Assembly (NCBI RefSeq): GCF_023272795.1
Contig: NZ_CP096829.1
Coordinates: forward strand, 868,001 to 932,000
Source of the DNA: Flavobacterium humidisoli
GTDB lineage: Bacteria; Bacteroidota; Bacteroidia; Flavobacteriales; Flavobacteriaceae
Length of the DNA stretch: 64,000 bases
Direction of reading: 5' to 3'
A model generated the notes under the pieces. The model was not told the DNA's origin. It ran no database searches and saw nothing but the letters and a program-made list of their open reading frames with translations. The translations under genes were made by a program, and so were the position numbers. Position 1 is the first letter of the stretch. Each line of letters begins with the position of its first letter. This document shows positions 35,088-46,500 of this stretch, one piece after another.

Positions 35088-37763
35088 TTAGTTCACTAAT
35101 ATCTTCTTCACTACTTTTCTTTCCCCATCTGTAACTGTTAAGAAATAAAGACCTGAAGGTACATTTGGCAATTGAATGTCTTGAATAAAATATCCTGAAC
35201 CTTGAAAAGTCCTCTCGTAAACGTATTTCCCAACAATATCATTAACATAGACTTTAATTTCGCTTACTGAATCTCTGCTAAATTGTACTGTGAAACTTCC
35301 TTTATTTGGATTTGGGTATGCCACAAAGTCAACATTCTCAAAGTCGTCGTTCCCTAAGGTATAGGTTTTATTACAAATATTTATCGAAGCAGAGTTAATA
35401 GTTCCTGTCATTCCAACCTTATCGTCAATAACTCTAAAAGTCCATGTACCTTGCGAATTTTCTCCATTAAAAGCACTTAATAAAGTTGACGGAATCACAA
35501 TTTGACTTGTTGTTGTACCACAGCTTAATGTAGATCCGCTATCATCAAACTGCAAAGCAAGAGTTGAATTTGTGCTGGCGCAATTTTTATTGAATAAAGT
35601 GACAACTGTTCCTTTCGGGCTTACGATTTCCATAGTCAAATCTGAAAATCTCGCATGTGTTACATTTACTGAAACATTGACATCTGAAATAGACCCAGAA
35701 GAAGCGGGCACAGAAACCGTTCTATTTACATAGGCATCAATCCCTGTCGAATATCCGCCTCCAAAATTGTAAGACGAACAAGATGTAGAAACGGTGTATC
35801 CTACAGCAAAGGGAGTACTATTGACAGCATAATAAATATTACCAACCGGCTCTATTAAAAGTCGGCAATTTGTAGAAGCCTCAATTTCTGATGGAACCAA
35901 TATGGTTTCTGTTCCATCATTTGGAGTATTGTTTGCTAAAACAATTGGAAATGTTAATCCGCCGTCTAGTGATAATTTTATATTCAAGTTTGACGATCCA
36001 GGAAGCGTATTTGTGTTATTTACGCTCCAAGTAATGGTTTGAGCCGATTCTTTTGCCCATCCAATATCACCTTCTTTTTGTGAAGTTACAGCAAATGGCC
36101 CAGCAGCAGCAGTTACTGTTACAACCATTGCATCTGTATAAGTTTGTCCTTTTCCTTGTGCAGCATTGTCTCTTCCCGTAAGGGTAAAATTCATTGTTTT
36201 TCCAATAGAAGAAACAGATTCCCAACTTGTAGTTAGCTGATTATTTAGTACAGAATTAAGAGCAGGCATATAACGAACTGGCGATGCAGTTGGTGTAAAC
36301 GATCTAAACATTGGTCCATCTGGTTTTGTTGGAGAGGGAAAACTATTATTTCCAAAAGCCGTTGTTGCACTATCATATTGCTCCCAGGTATAGGTTATCG
36401 TATTACCTTCAGGATCAGAACCAGTTCCAGTTAAAATAAATGGAGTACTAATTGGAATGGTATAATCTGGACCGGCATTTATAACAGGTGGATTATTATC
36501 TACTATTGGAGTTGAAACTGGACACGTTTTTCCTGCCAAATTATTTTGTATCTGATTGATGCTCGCATAAGAAAAATAAGAGTCAGAGTGATTTTGAACA
36601 TTATAACCATCTGTTACACCAGCATATCCCATAATTGTAGAACCGCTTCCCGGTTCATAGCATGCTCCCAATCCTTCATTTGCATGTGAAAAAGTATGCG
36701 TTGCCCCAAGCTGGTGTCCCATTTCATGAGCAACAAAATCAATGTCAAAATTATCTCCTTGAGGTTTCGCATCTGCCGGAGAAGTATAGGCACTACCCTT
36801 TCCAACAGAATTGCTAGGAGTTGGACTGTCGCATACACAGCCAATACAACTGGCAAGCCCGCCCCCGCCAGAGCCTCCAAACAAATGACCAATATCATAA
36901 TTAGCCTCACCAATAACGCTCGTCAATGTTGTCTGAATTTCTTTGGGCCAAGTCGGATTATTATTGTCAGCACCAATACTTGGAATAGAATAAGGATCTG
37001 TAGAAGCATCTGTATAAATAACAGCATCATTATTAGCAATTAAAATTACTTCTACTGCAAGGTCCCTATTAAAAACACCATTTACTCTAGTTAAAGTAGC
37101 ATTCATTCCTGCCAAAGCTCCTTCTTTTGTACCGCCAAAATAGGCCGCGTACTCACCTGTACAAGATAATGCCAATCGAAGTGTTTTAAATTGCTTGGCG
37201 CTAGAAGTTGTTTTTGCAGTAGTCGTAGATTTATTTTCAGAAATCGAATGGATTGTTTTACAATTCAAAAGTGCTCTTGAATCTGCATTGTCTGCCGACT
37301 TAAACAAAACATATTCTGATTTGTTATCAGGATTTTGTTCAATATATTCAGTTGGTTTTGCTGTTCTAAAAACCATTGTCTGCATACCAATTGGAGCAAC
37401 ACTAAAATATATTTTAGCACTTTTATCATCTATTCCGCGCCCCTCATAAGATCTAATTTGTGGATATTTCGCCTGTAAATCCGGATCAAAATTAGATGAT
37501 TCCCAAACCGCAAAACGTTCTAAATTTCCATCAGTATTTGGAATTGTAATTTCTGATGATGTATTTTTTGCCGTTTTACTCGATGCCGAAACTAGCTTAG
37601 AACTAAGAAGATTGGCATTTAACTTATAATATAATTTACTAGAACTCGCCCCATCAGCCTTTCTCAAAAGCGATGAAGAAGTTACTTTTTGCCATAAAGC
37701 ATCTTGTGCATTAGCATTGGCAAAACAAAAAATTAAAAATATATAAAGTAGTTGTTTTTTCAT
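35088..37763 (-). CDS. Secreted reprolysin-like zinc metalloprotease with P-domain and T9SS sorting signal
   Basis: 891 residues from the ATG at 37761-37763; a TTG seven codons upstream is less likely. The signal peptide is MKKQLLYIFLIFCFANANA. A propeptide region (about 25-185) precedes the M12B/reprolysin-like domain. The zinc site HEMGHQLGATH has His346, Glu347, His350 and His356, with a downstream GSTIMGY Met-turn. Ig-like segments (about 415-640) lead into a proprotein-convertase P-domain (about 650-800, DLTMEIVSPKGTVVTLF). The C-terminal T9SS type A-like signal contains FVAYPNPNKGSF and GLYFLTVTDGERKVVKKILVN. It is probably exported by the type IX system to the surface or medium to degrade proteins. 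Confidence 0.92.
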   Translation of the reverse strand: MKKQLLYIFLIFCFANANAQDALWQKVTSSSLLRKADGASSSKLYYKLNANLLSSKLVSASSKTAKNTSSEITIPNTDGNLERFAVWESSNFDPDLQAKYPQIRSYEGRGIDDKSAKIYFSVAPIGMQTMVFRTAKPTEYIEQNPDNKSEYVLFKSADNADSRALLNCKTIHSISENKSTTTAKTTSSAKQFKTLRLALSCTGEYAAYFGGTKEGALAGMNATLTRVNGVFNRDLAVEVILIANNDAVIYTDASTDPYSIPSIGADNNNPTWPKEIQTTLTSVIGEANYDIGHLFGGSGGGGLASCIGCVCDSPTPSNSVGKGSAYTSPADAKPQGDNFDIDFVAHEMGHQLGATHTFSHANEGLGACYEPGSGSTIMGYAGVTDGYNVQNHSDSYFSYASINQIQNNLAGKTCPVSTPIVDNNPPVINAGPDYTIPISTPFILTGTGSDPEGNTITYTWEQYDSATTAFGNNSFPSPTKPDGPMFRSFTPTASPVRYMPALNSVLNNQLTTSWESVSSIGKTMNFTLTGRDNAAQGKGQTYTDAMVVTVTAAAGPFAVTSQKEGDIGWAKESAQTITWSVNNTNTLPGSSNLNIKLSLDGGLTFPIVLANNTPNDGTETILVPSEIEASTNCRLLIEPVGNIYYAVNSTPFAVGYTVSTSCSSYNFGGGYSTGIDAYVNRTVSVPASSGSISDVNVSVNVTHARFSDLTMEIVSPKGTVVTLFNKNCASTNSTLALQFDDSGSTLSCGTTTSQIVIPSTLLSAFNGENSQGTWTFRVIDDKVGMTGTINSASINICNKTYTLGNDDFENVDFVAYPNPNKGSFTVQFSRDSVSEIKVYVNDIVGKYVYERTFQGSGYFIQDIQLPNVPSGLYFLTVTDGERKVVKKILVN

Positions 37764-37925
37764 ACCCTCAAAATATAATATCAAAATTACTTTAATTAAT
37801 TTGAAATCATATTATCTATCCGACAATTATTGCTTTTTAGTCGACGAGTTGGCAAAATTTTACAAAAAGATAGATTATGCGTTAAAATTCGATTTGGCTA
37901 GTATTAAATTTAAAACAGAATAGTA

Positions 37926-37933
37926 TAAATTTG
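37926..37933 (+). promoter_or_regulatory. TAAATTTG -7 promoter element for ribF
   Basis: TAnnTTTG match 22 bp upstream of the TTG start of ribF. The short leader supports that start. Confidence 0.5.
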
Positions 37934-37954
37934 CAGCATCTTAAATAATTTGTT

Positions 37955-38902
37955 TTGAAGCTCTTTCATTCTATAAACGATTTTCAGTCAACCAAGAAAA
38001 CTATCTTAACTCTTGGTACCTTTGATGGTGTGCATATTGGTCATAAAAAAATTCTAGAACGAATTACTGAGAATACTGAAAACGGGAAATATGAAAGCCT
38101 AGTTCTTACCTTTTTTCCGCATCCGCGAATGGTTCTTCAAGAAAAATCTGAAATAAGATTACTGAATACTATTGGCGAAAAAATAAAACTTTTGGAAGCG
38201 ACAGGTATTGAGAATTTAATTGTTCATCCTTTTAACGAAAGTTTTTCAAGACTAACAGCCGAAGAATTTGTTCGCACTATTTTGGTGGAGAAATTTCAAA
38301 TTCAAAAAATCATTATTGGGCATGATCACCGTTTTGGCCGCAATAGAACTGCCAATATTGATGATTTAATTGCTTTTGGAATTGAATACGGATTTGAAGT
38401 AGAGCAAATTTCTGCAGAAGAAATCGAAGATGTTTCGGTTAGTTCGACCAAAATCAGAAAAGCTTTAAATGAAGGAAACATGGCGCTGGCCAACGAATAT
38501 TTAGGCTATAACTATTTCTTGAACGGAACTATTGTAAAAGGAAAACAATTGGGACGAACAATTGGATTTCCGACAGCTAATATTAACATTGAAGAAGACT
38601 ACAAACTAATACCAAAAATTGGTGTCTATGTTGTAAAAGCTACCATAAATGACGAAACTCTTTTTGGTATGATGAATATTGGATTTAATCCGACGGTTAA
38701 TGGCGAAAAGCAAACCATCGAAGTTCATTTGTTTAATTTCGATAAAGACATTTACGACCAAAACATCGAAGTTTCTTTGCTTCATTACATTCGCGATGAG
38801 CAGAAATTCAGTTCGGTAGATGCGTTAAAAGCACAGCTTAATCAGGATAAAATTGAATCTTTGGCCTTTATAGATTCTTCTCTAAAAAATCAGACAGTAT
38901 AG
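37955..38902 (+). CDS. ribF: Bifunctional riboflavin kinase / FMN adenylyltransferase
   Basis: 315 residues from a TTG start; the N-terminus MKLFHSINDF lies directly before the conserved core. Converts riboflavin to FMN and then FAD. The N-terminal nucleotidyltransferase domain has TLGTFDGVHIGHKKIL and IIGHDHRFGRNR. The linker VSVSSTKIRKALNEGNMALANEYLGY leads to the C-terminal flavokinase barrel (about 185-310) with GRTIGFPTANI, IPKIGVYVV, MMNIGFNPTV and EVHLFNFDKDIY. Length is typical. It stands alone, with a promoter element just upstream. Confidence 0.96.
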   Translation: MKLFHSINDFQSTKKTILTLGTFDGVHIGHKKILERITENTENGKYESLVLTFFPHPRMVLQEKSEIRLLNTIGEKIKLLEATGIENLIVHPFNESFSRLTAEEFVRTILVEKFQIQKIIIGHDHRFGRNRTANIDDLIAFGIEYGFEVEQISAEEIEDVSVSSTKIRKALNEGNMALANEYLGYNYFLNGTIVKGKQLGRTIGFPTANINIEEDYKLIPKIGVYVVKATINDETLFGMMNIGFNPTVNGEKQTIEVHLFNFDKDIYDQNIEVSLLHYIRDEQKFSSVDALKAQLNQDKIESLAFIDSSLKNQTV

Positions 38903-38940
38903 TTTTTACCGTTTTTAAATCATCGTAGTTATTTTTTTAG

Positions 38941-38948
38941 TAAATTTG
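38941..38948 (+). promoter_or_regulatory. TAAATTTG -7 promoter element
   Basis: TAnnTTTG match 53 bp upstream of the membrane protein gene at 39001. Confidence 0.4.
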
Positions 38949-39000
38949 ATAGAACACTGTTTTTCAAATATTTACTATTAACTTCTAAAAAATAACCACT

Positions 39001-39438
39001 ATGAAATTACCTAAAGAAATTACCAACGGGTTTTTGATTTTCCTCGGAATTGGCATTTATTTTTTATTAATGAATGTACTAGGTTTAGCAGATTTATTTT
39101 ATCTGAGAACACTGAACGTTTTCTTTATATTCTATGGTGTTAACAGGACTATGCAGATGAACCTACATGAAGGCGAAACCAATTTTCTATCGAATGCTAT
39201 TTCTGCAATGACCACTTCTGTGGTTGGTGTATGTATGAGTGTATTTGGCTTATTAGTTTATAGTTACGCTCGTGGTGGAGATGCTTATGTAAGAACTCTA
39301 TCTGAAACTTTCATGTTTGGAGGAAATCCTTCAGTGCCAACTTATTGTATCTGTTTATTATTTGAAGGAATTGCTTCTTCTGTAATTGTTACTTTAATGA
39401 TGATGCTGTATTGGAACAACAAGTATGCAGCCGATTAA
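39001..39438 (+). CDS. Four-helix integral membrane protein of unknown function
   Basis: 145 residues. Four hydrophobic segments are visible at about 9-29 (NGFLIFLGIGIYFLLMNVLG), 32-47 (LFYLRTLNVFFIFYGV), 68-92 (SAMTTSVVGVCMSVFGLLVYSY) and 115-138 (YCICLLFEGIASSVIVTLMMML). There is no signal peptide, charged motif or recognisable domain. It is a single gene with its own promoter element and no functional context. I do not recognise the family. Confidence 0.75.
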   Translation: MKLPKEITNGFLIFLGIGIYFLLMNVLGLADLFYLRTLNVFFIFYGVNRTMQMNLHEGETNFLSNAISAMTTSVVGVCMSVFGLLVYSYARGGDAYVRTLSETFMFGGNPSVPTYCICLLFEGIASSVIVTLMMMLYWNNKYAAD

Positions 39439-39601
39439 TCTAAAACTGCTGCAAAAAAATTACGGAAAACATCTTTTTTAAATGCATCTTTTGAGCATCG
39501 ATTAGATTAAAAATTTTAGTCAAAAGAGATATTAAATCTCAATAAATATTTTTAAATTGCTTATGACAGAGAGTTATAAGCAATTTTTTTATTTATAAAG
39601 A

Positions 39602-40468
39602 ATGAAATTAAAACAAATTGAAAGGGTAAAAAAAATCTCAAAAGAAGAGTTTATTTCCCAATATGTAAAAAAACAAATTCCTGTTGTTATTGAAGAATTG
39701 ACCGAAGACTGGCCAGCTTATAACAAATGGAAATTATCTTATATGAAAGAAATCGCAGGAGATTTAGTCGTTCCTTTATACGACGACAGACCTGTAAATC
39801 ATGAAGACGGATTCAACGAGGCGCACACCACAATGAAAATGAGCGATTACATCGAGTTACTACAAGAAAAGCCTACCAATTATCGTATTTTTCTTTACAA
39901 CTTAATGAAACAGGTTCCTTCATTAAAAAATGACTTTTTATGGCCTGATATTGGTTTGAAATTAGTCAAACAAATGCCGATGTTGTTTTTTGGCGGTGAA
40001 AATTCGAAAGTGTTTATGCATTACGATATTGACTATTCTAATATTCTTCATTTTCATTTTCACGGAGAAAAACAATGTATGATTTTCCCTCCTAGCCAAT
40101 CAAAATTTATGTATAAAGTTCCTCACGCATTAATTTCGAGAGAAGATATAGATTTTGATAATCCAGATTATGAAAAATTTCCAGCACTCAAAAGTGTCGA
40201 AGGCTATATTACCAATCTAAAACATGGAGAAATGCTTTATATGCCCGAAGGATATTGGCATTATATGAAATACCTAACACCTGGATTTTCTATGAGTTTG
40301 AGATCGTTTCCAAAAAATATTGTCAATTTATCTAAAGCAGCATACAATGTTTTTATTATGCGCCATTTTGATATTATGATGCGGAAAATTCAAGGCCAAA
40401 AATGGATTGACTATAAAAACGAAAAAGCGATTACCAATACCCATCAAAATTTACAGCGTACTGCTTAA
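39602..40468 (+). CDS. JmjC/cupin_8-type 2-oxoglutarate- and iron-dependent oxygenase-like protein
   Basis: 288 residues, cytoplasmic. The N-terminal FISQYVKKQIPVVIEELTEDWPAY is typical of cupin_8/JmjC proteins. The iron-binding facial triad is His140 and Asp142 in VFMHYDIDYSN, with His220 in YMPEGYWHYMKY. Related bacterial proteins hydroxylate ribosomal proteins or small molecules; the substrate cannot be told from sequence. The C-terminal helical part (about 240-288) includes MRHFDIMMRKIQGQKW, often seen as a dimerisation region in these proteins. It stands alone and shares a bidirectional terminator with the giant gene that follows. Confidence 0.85.
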   Translation: MKLKQIERVKKISKEEFISQYVKKQIPVVIEELTEDWPAYNKWKLSYMKEIAGDLVVPLYDDRPVNHEDGFNEAHTTMKMSDYIELLQEKPTNYRIFLYNLMKQVPSLKNDFLWPDIGLKLVKQMPMLFFGGENSKVFMHYDIDYSNILHFHFHGEKQCMIFPPSQSKFMYKVPHALISREDIDFDNPDYEKFPALKSVEGYITNLKHGEMLYMPEGYWHYMKYLTPGFSMSLRSFPKNIVNLSKAAYNVFIMRHFDIMMRKIQGQKWIDYKNEKAITNTHQNLQRTA

Positions 40469-40471
40469 TAA

Positions 40472-40510
40472 AAAAAAGCGATTGAGAACTTAAGACTCAA
40501 TCGCTTTTTT
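40472..40510. terminator. Bidirectional terminator
   Basis: Perfect 15-bp arms (AAAAAAGCGATTGAG at 40472-40486, complement at 40496-40510) with a nine-base loop, between two convergent genes. Confidence 0.9.
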
Positions 40511-40512
40511 AT

Positions 40513-43500
40513 TTATCTGAAGACTATTTTTCTTGTCACTGTATTTCCATTATCTAAAGTGATTTTAACCAATAAAACTTGAGGACCTGATTGAAAATTT
40601 GGTATGAGCCATTCTTTATTTTCAATTTGTTTTTTACGATATAACAATTTACCTCCCACATCATAAATAGCGACTTCGTCTAGATTTTCCTGCTCAGGCA
40701 TAGATTGCAATCTGATATTTTTATCTTTAACCGAAACAAAAACCCTCTTATCTTGATTCTCAAAATCTTCGTTTCCTAAAGATTTGCCATCATTTGGATT
40801 TGTATAACGCAATACAAATCGATCTAGAAAAGTTCCTGGCGCAGAGATAAATGTATATCCTCCAGATTTAAGGTTATGTACAGTATTTGTTACCTTATCT
40901 TGCAAATATATATCCTTATCGGCCAAATCTCCATCTGTATGATCTATAGCAATTGTAAAAGCACCTTCTTTAATAGTAGATTTATATCCTAACGGAATTG
41001 TATCCGTTACAACAAAAGGCACAGCTCGCCCTTGAATAACTAATTTTTTATTGTCGTTGATACTATAAAAATCAACATAAGGATTTGCATTCATTGTTAC
41101 AGCATCATAATTAAAATCAAACAAATTTGTTGCTCCTGTTATGTATCCGACAAGTAATTGTTTAAAAGCCCCTTCTGTGTTTGTAAAATTTAACCAGACA
41201 CGATGTTTTTCAACAACCTCTGTTTTTGCAGCTTTGTAAAACTGACTATTAGAACTAGGAACTCGCATCGAATTGGTAAAAACACCTCTTTGTCCTGTTC
41301 TTGCTTTTGCAAAAAAACCTTGCCCAGCGGCAATGTAACCTTTTAATGGTTCTTGGTTTCCTGGTGATGGTGCACCAATACCTGTTAAATTTCCAACTGT
41401 AGTATCTCCTGATAAATTATAAATTGCATAATCATCGTTTGTATAAGTATAGGTATTACCTCCTGGCACAGTTATTCTAGGTGACGTATTATGCGTCCAA
41501 AAAAATAGCGTTCCATAAAAATTAGCGGCATTATCATGAATAAATTGATCTGCATAAATTGCTGAAGGATATGGATTCCCAAAAAAACAAAACTTTTCAG
41601 CACCAGCTACAGGACCTTGGATTGTTCCATTATTTGGCACCCCAATAAATTCCCCTGAAAAAACACTTGGCGACCCCGTATCAAAAGACTGCGGACCTCT
41701 AATACTATAACCTCTTCCTGGTTCCATTGACATTGTACCGTACAAATTGGTTGCCCATTTAAAATCAGAAGTCCAATAAAAATATTTATCGAATAGCGTT
41801 TCTGGCGAAAATTCATTCATGGTAATATCTGCAACTGGAGAAGACCAATAGGTAAGATCAAATCGTCGTACAGGTGTTTTTCTTATATAAGTTATATTTC
41901 CAGTATTACTGACATCGGCAATCTGAACCAAACTTGAGTTATTTTCAAAAATCAAAACTCCATTGCCCAATACACTTACTTCATTTGTCACAGTTATAGA
42001 ATTTGTTTCTTCTACAATTAAGGATCCATTATTTTCTATCGTTAATCTACTGGCAAAAAAACTTGCATCGGTTCCAGAGATAATAGGATCAACCCCTACG
42101 TCTGGAATATCTATACAATCGGAGGCGATAGGAACTCCTGCTGGCGTCCAATTTGCAGGATCTCCCCAATTGTCACTCGCATTTCCATTCCATACTTTGG
42201 TAACAAAAGCATTTATTGTAATTGGTGTCACTTCTGATTCACATGCCGATGTACTATTTCTCACTTGCACATTGTAACCTCCAGAAGACAAACCTGTAAA
42301 TATTCCCGAAGTATTACTAAAATCTACTCCATCAACACTATAAGTATATCCCGTTCCAGATGCAGGCGAAGTAACCGTGATAACGCCCGTATTATTTATA
42401 CAGCTTGGCTGTTGTGTTACAGAAGCAGTTGGGGCAACTGCAATTGGATTTACAGTTAAAGAAACATTTTGAGTAGACGGACATCCATTTGATGTTGTAA
42501 TAGTCATTATACCATTGTAAGTACCTGCTATTGTATTTGCTGGAACATTCACATTTATAATATCTCCTGATCCAGAACTAAAAGGAAATGGTGTTGCTCC
42601 TTGATCTGTCAATGCAATCCAGTCAATTTCATAACTAACTGGAGAACCTGTAGTAGAATTGTAACTTAAAACAGTAGTTTGCGCCGATGAACTTTGACAA
42701 ACTGGAGTAAAAACCCCTGCAGTATTTATTGTTGGAACAGCATTAATCGTTAAAGAAACTGCTTGAGTTGCTAAACATCCATTTGACGTAAAAATTGTCA
42801 TTACTCCACTATAATTTCCTGCAGCTGTATTTGCTGGAACAGTAATGTTATTAATATTTCCCCCTCCCGAATCGAAAGAAAAAGCAGTAGGTAATTGATC
42901 ATTCAATAATACCCAATCTATAGAATAGCTAACTGGCGAACCTGTTACTGTAGAATATGGCAGAGAAGCTGTTTGCTCTAATGCATTTTGACAAATTGGA
43001 GTTAAATTTCCTGATGTTGTAATTGTTGGAACTGAATTAACTGTTATCGTAAAATTATTGCCTGTAGAAATACAGCCAGCTGCATTAGCAACCGTTAAAG
43101 TACCGGTGTATGTTCCCGCCGCCGTATTTGCTGGTATCGGAATATTGATCGGGCTTGCTGGCAATGCAGCATTTGTAACTGCCGCAAAGGTATTTGTTGG
43201 ACTCGCATTCCATGTAATGCTGTAAGTCGTTGGTGCATTTGCAACAGCACTATAAGGCAATGTTGTGCTTTGTGCGCTCGCACTCGTGCATACCGCAGTA
43301 GTGGCCCCTAATGTTATGGTCGGCAATGGGTTTACGGTAACGGTAAAATTATTTGCTGATGACACGCATCCATTCGCATTGCTTACCTTTAAGGTTCCCG
43401 TGTATGTTCCTGCTGTCGTATTTGCAGGTATCGGAATACTGATCGGGCTTGCTGCCAATGCAGCATTTGTAACTGCCGCAAAGGTATTTGTCGGACTTGC

Positions 43501-46500
43501 ATTCCATGTAATGCTGTAGTTTGTTGGTGCGTTTGTGACAGCGCTATAAGGCAATGTCGTGCTTTGTGCGCTAGTACTTGTGCATACCGCAGTAGTAGCT
43601 CCTAATGTTATGGTCGGTAATGGGTTTACGGTAATGGTAAAATTGTTTGCTGATGACACGCATCCGTTCGCATTGCTTACCGTTAAGGTTCCCGTGTAGG
43701 TTCCCGCCGCCGTATTTGCAGGTATCGGAATATTGATCGGGTTTGCTGGCAATGCAGCATTTGTAACTGCCGCAAAAGTATTTGTCGGACTCGCATTCCA
43801 CGTAATGCTGTAAGTCGTTGGTGCATTCGTGACAGCACTATAAGGCAATGTCGTGCTTTGTGCACTCGCACTTGTGCATACCGCAGTAGTGGCCCCTAAA
43901 GTTATGGTCGGCAATGGATTTACGGTTATAGTAAAATTTGTTGGAACGGCAGACACACATCCAGCCGCATTTCTAACCGTTAGCGATCCTGTATATGTCC
44001 CACCAGCAGTTCCAGCAGGAACCGCAATACTTATTGAATTTGCTGGCAATGCTGCATTTGTAACTGCCGCAAAGGTATTTGTCGGACTAGCATTCCACGT
44101 AATGCTGTAAGTCGTTGGTGCGTTTGTGACAGCACTATAAGGCAATGTCGTGCTTTGTGCGCTAGTACTTGTGCATACCGCGGTAGTAGCCCCTAATGTT
44201 ATGGTCGGCAATGGGTTTACGGTAACGGTAAAATTGTTTGCCGATGACACGCATCCGTTCGCATTGCTTACCGTTAAGGTTCCCGTGTATGTTCCCGCCG
44301 CCGTATTTGCAGGTATCGGAACACTGATCGGGTTTGCTGGCAATGCTGCATTTGTAACTGCCGCAAAGGTATTTGTCGGACTCGCATTCCATGTAATGCC
44401 GTAAGTCGTTGGTGCGTTTGTGACAGCACTATAAGGCAATGTCGTGCTTTGTGCGCTAGTACTTGTGCATACCGCGGTAGTAGCCCCTAATGTTATGGTC
44501 GGCAATGGATTTACGGTTATAGTAAAATTTGTTGGAACGGCAGACACACATCCAGACGCATTTCTAACCGTTAAAGTTCCCGTGTATGTTCCCGCCGCCG
44601 TATTTGCAGGTATCGGAATATTGATCGGGCTTGCTGGCAATGCAGCATTGGTAACTGCCGCAAAGGTATTTGTCGGACTGCTATTCCAAGTAATGCTGTA
44701 AGTCGTTGGTGCATTTGTAACAGCACTATATGGCAATGTCGTGCTTTGTGCGCTCGCACTTGTGCATACCGTGGTAGTGGCTCCTAATGTTATGGTCGGC
44801 AATGGGTTTACGGTAACGGTAAAATTGTTTGCCGATGACACGCATCCGTTCGCATTGCTTACCGTTAAGATTCCCGTGTATGTTCCCGCCGCCGTATTTG
44901 CAGGTATCGGAATATTGATCGGGCTTGCTGGCAATGCAGCATTGGTAACTGCCCCAAAGGTATTTGTCGGACTGCTATTCCAAGTAATGCTGTAAGTCGT
45001 TGGCGTGTTTGTGACAGCACTATAAGGCAATGTCGTGCTTTGTGCGCTCGCACTTGTGCATACCGTGGTAGTGGCTCCTAATGTTATGGTCGGCAATGGG
45101 TTTACGGTAACGGTAAAATTGTTTGCCGATGACACGCATCCAGCCGCATTTCTAACCGTTAAGGTTCCCGTGTATGTTCCCGCCGCCGTATTTGCAGGTA
45201 TCGGAATATTGATCGGGCTTGCTGGCAATACAGCATTTGTAACTGCCGCAAAGGTATTTGTCGGACTGCTATTCCAAGTAATGCTGTAAGTCGTTGGTGC
45301 GTTTGTAACAGCACTATAAGGCAATGTAGTGCTTTGTGCACTTGTACTTGTGCATACCGCGGTAGCGGCACCTAATGTTATGGTCGGCAATGGATTTACA
45401 GTTATAGTAAAATTTGTTGGAGCGGCAGACACACATCCAGCCGCATTACCAACCGTTAGCGATCCTGTATATGTCCCACCAGCAGTTCCAGCAGGAATCG
45501 CAATACTTATTGAATTTGCTGGTAAAACTGCATTTGTAACAGGCACGAAGCTATTTGCAGGACTTGCATTCCATGTTATACTGTAATTTGTTGGGGCATT
45601 CGTAACGGCCGAATAAGGTAATGTTACATTTTGCAAACTTGCGCTCGCACACACAGCGGCAGTTGAACTTAACGTTATTGTTGGCTGAGCACTAACTACA
45701 ATATTCACAACATTATTCACACTAATAGACGAAGTACAATCTACTGAAGTTAAAGAAGTAACTGTAATAGTGCTATTCCCTGAAGTAGTCAATCCCCTTG
45801 CGGTAAAACTTCCAAATCCGGGAGTTCCAACTACCATCGTTTCTGTTTGCCCTACCGCATTTGGTCGGCTTGTATTGTACGTTACTGTGTAGGTACCAGT
45901 CGGTAGGCTAGCTGCTGATCCCGTTAATTGCACTTGTGTGGTTGTACCTGTACAAACATTTGGCGCCGATATTCCAGTTAAACTATACGTTTTACAAGTA
46001 TATGTAATGTTAACTTGGCCTCTAGCACCACTTCCGCCATTATATAAAGTTGATGGAGTTAATAAATTTAAGGAACTTGCCGCTCCAGAACCTCCTCCTC
46101 CATATTCCTGTCCAGGCTTTCCTGCACCATTTGCCCCCAAAAGACTAGCATAACCAAGTCCTCCAGCCCCTCCCTTTTGCGGCCCTAGATTGGCTGCATC
46201 ACCACCATTTCCAGAAGAAAGCGCTAAATTTAGTAAACTATTATACCCTACTCCCGAAGCTCCTCCATTTGTCATCGTTATACTTCCTTTAGTACCGGTA
46301 GTTGCCGGTGTCGCACTAGGAGGAGTATCTCCTGTAGTTGGAAGATTAGCTGTACCCCCTGCCCCACCTGGGGCGTAAAAAACTCCTGTAAAACCATTTA
46401 TATAAGATGCTCCCCCACTGGATCCATTTCCTGTTCCTCCTGCGCCTGGAAGACCAACAATGACATTCAAAGTAGATGCTGTTATTCCTGTAATTTTTCC

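Noticed and set aside
43265-45586. A ladder of plus-strand ORFs of about 85 codons at 294-bp steps
   Set aside because: They are antisense shadows of the tandem Ig-like repeats in the minus-strand giant gene; their regularity comes from the repeat array.
42440-45690. Possible CRISPR or satellite array
   Set aside because: The period is about 294 bp, the frame stays open throughout and units encode a clear Ig-like domain with no short-repeat/spacer structure.
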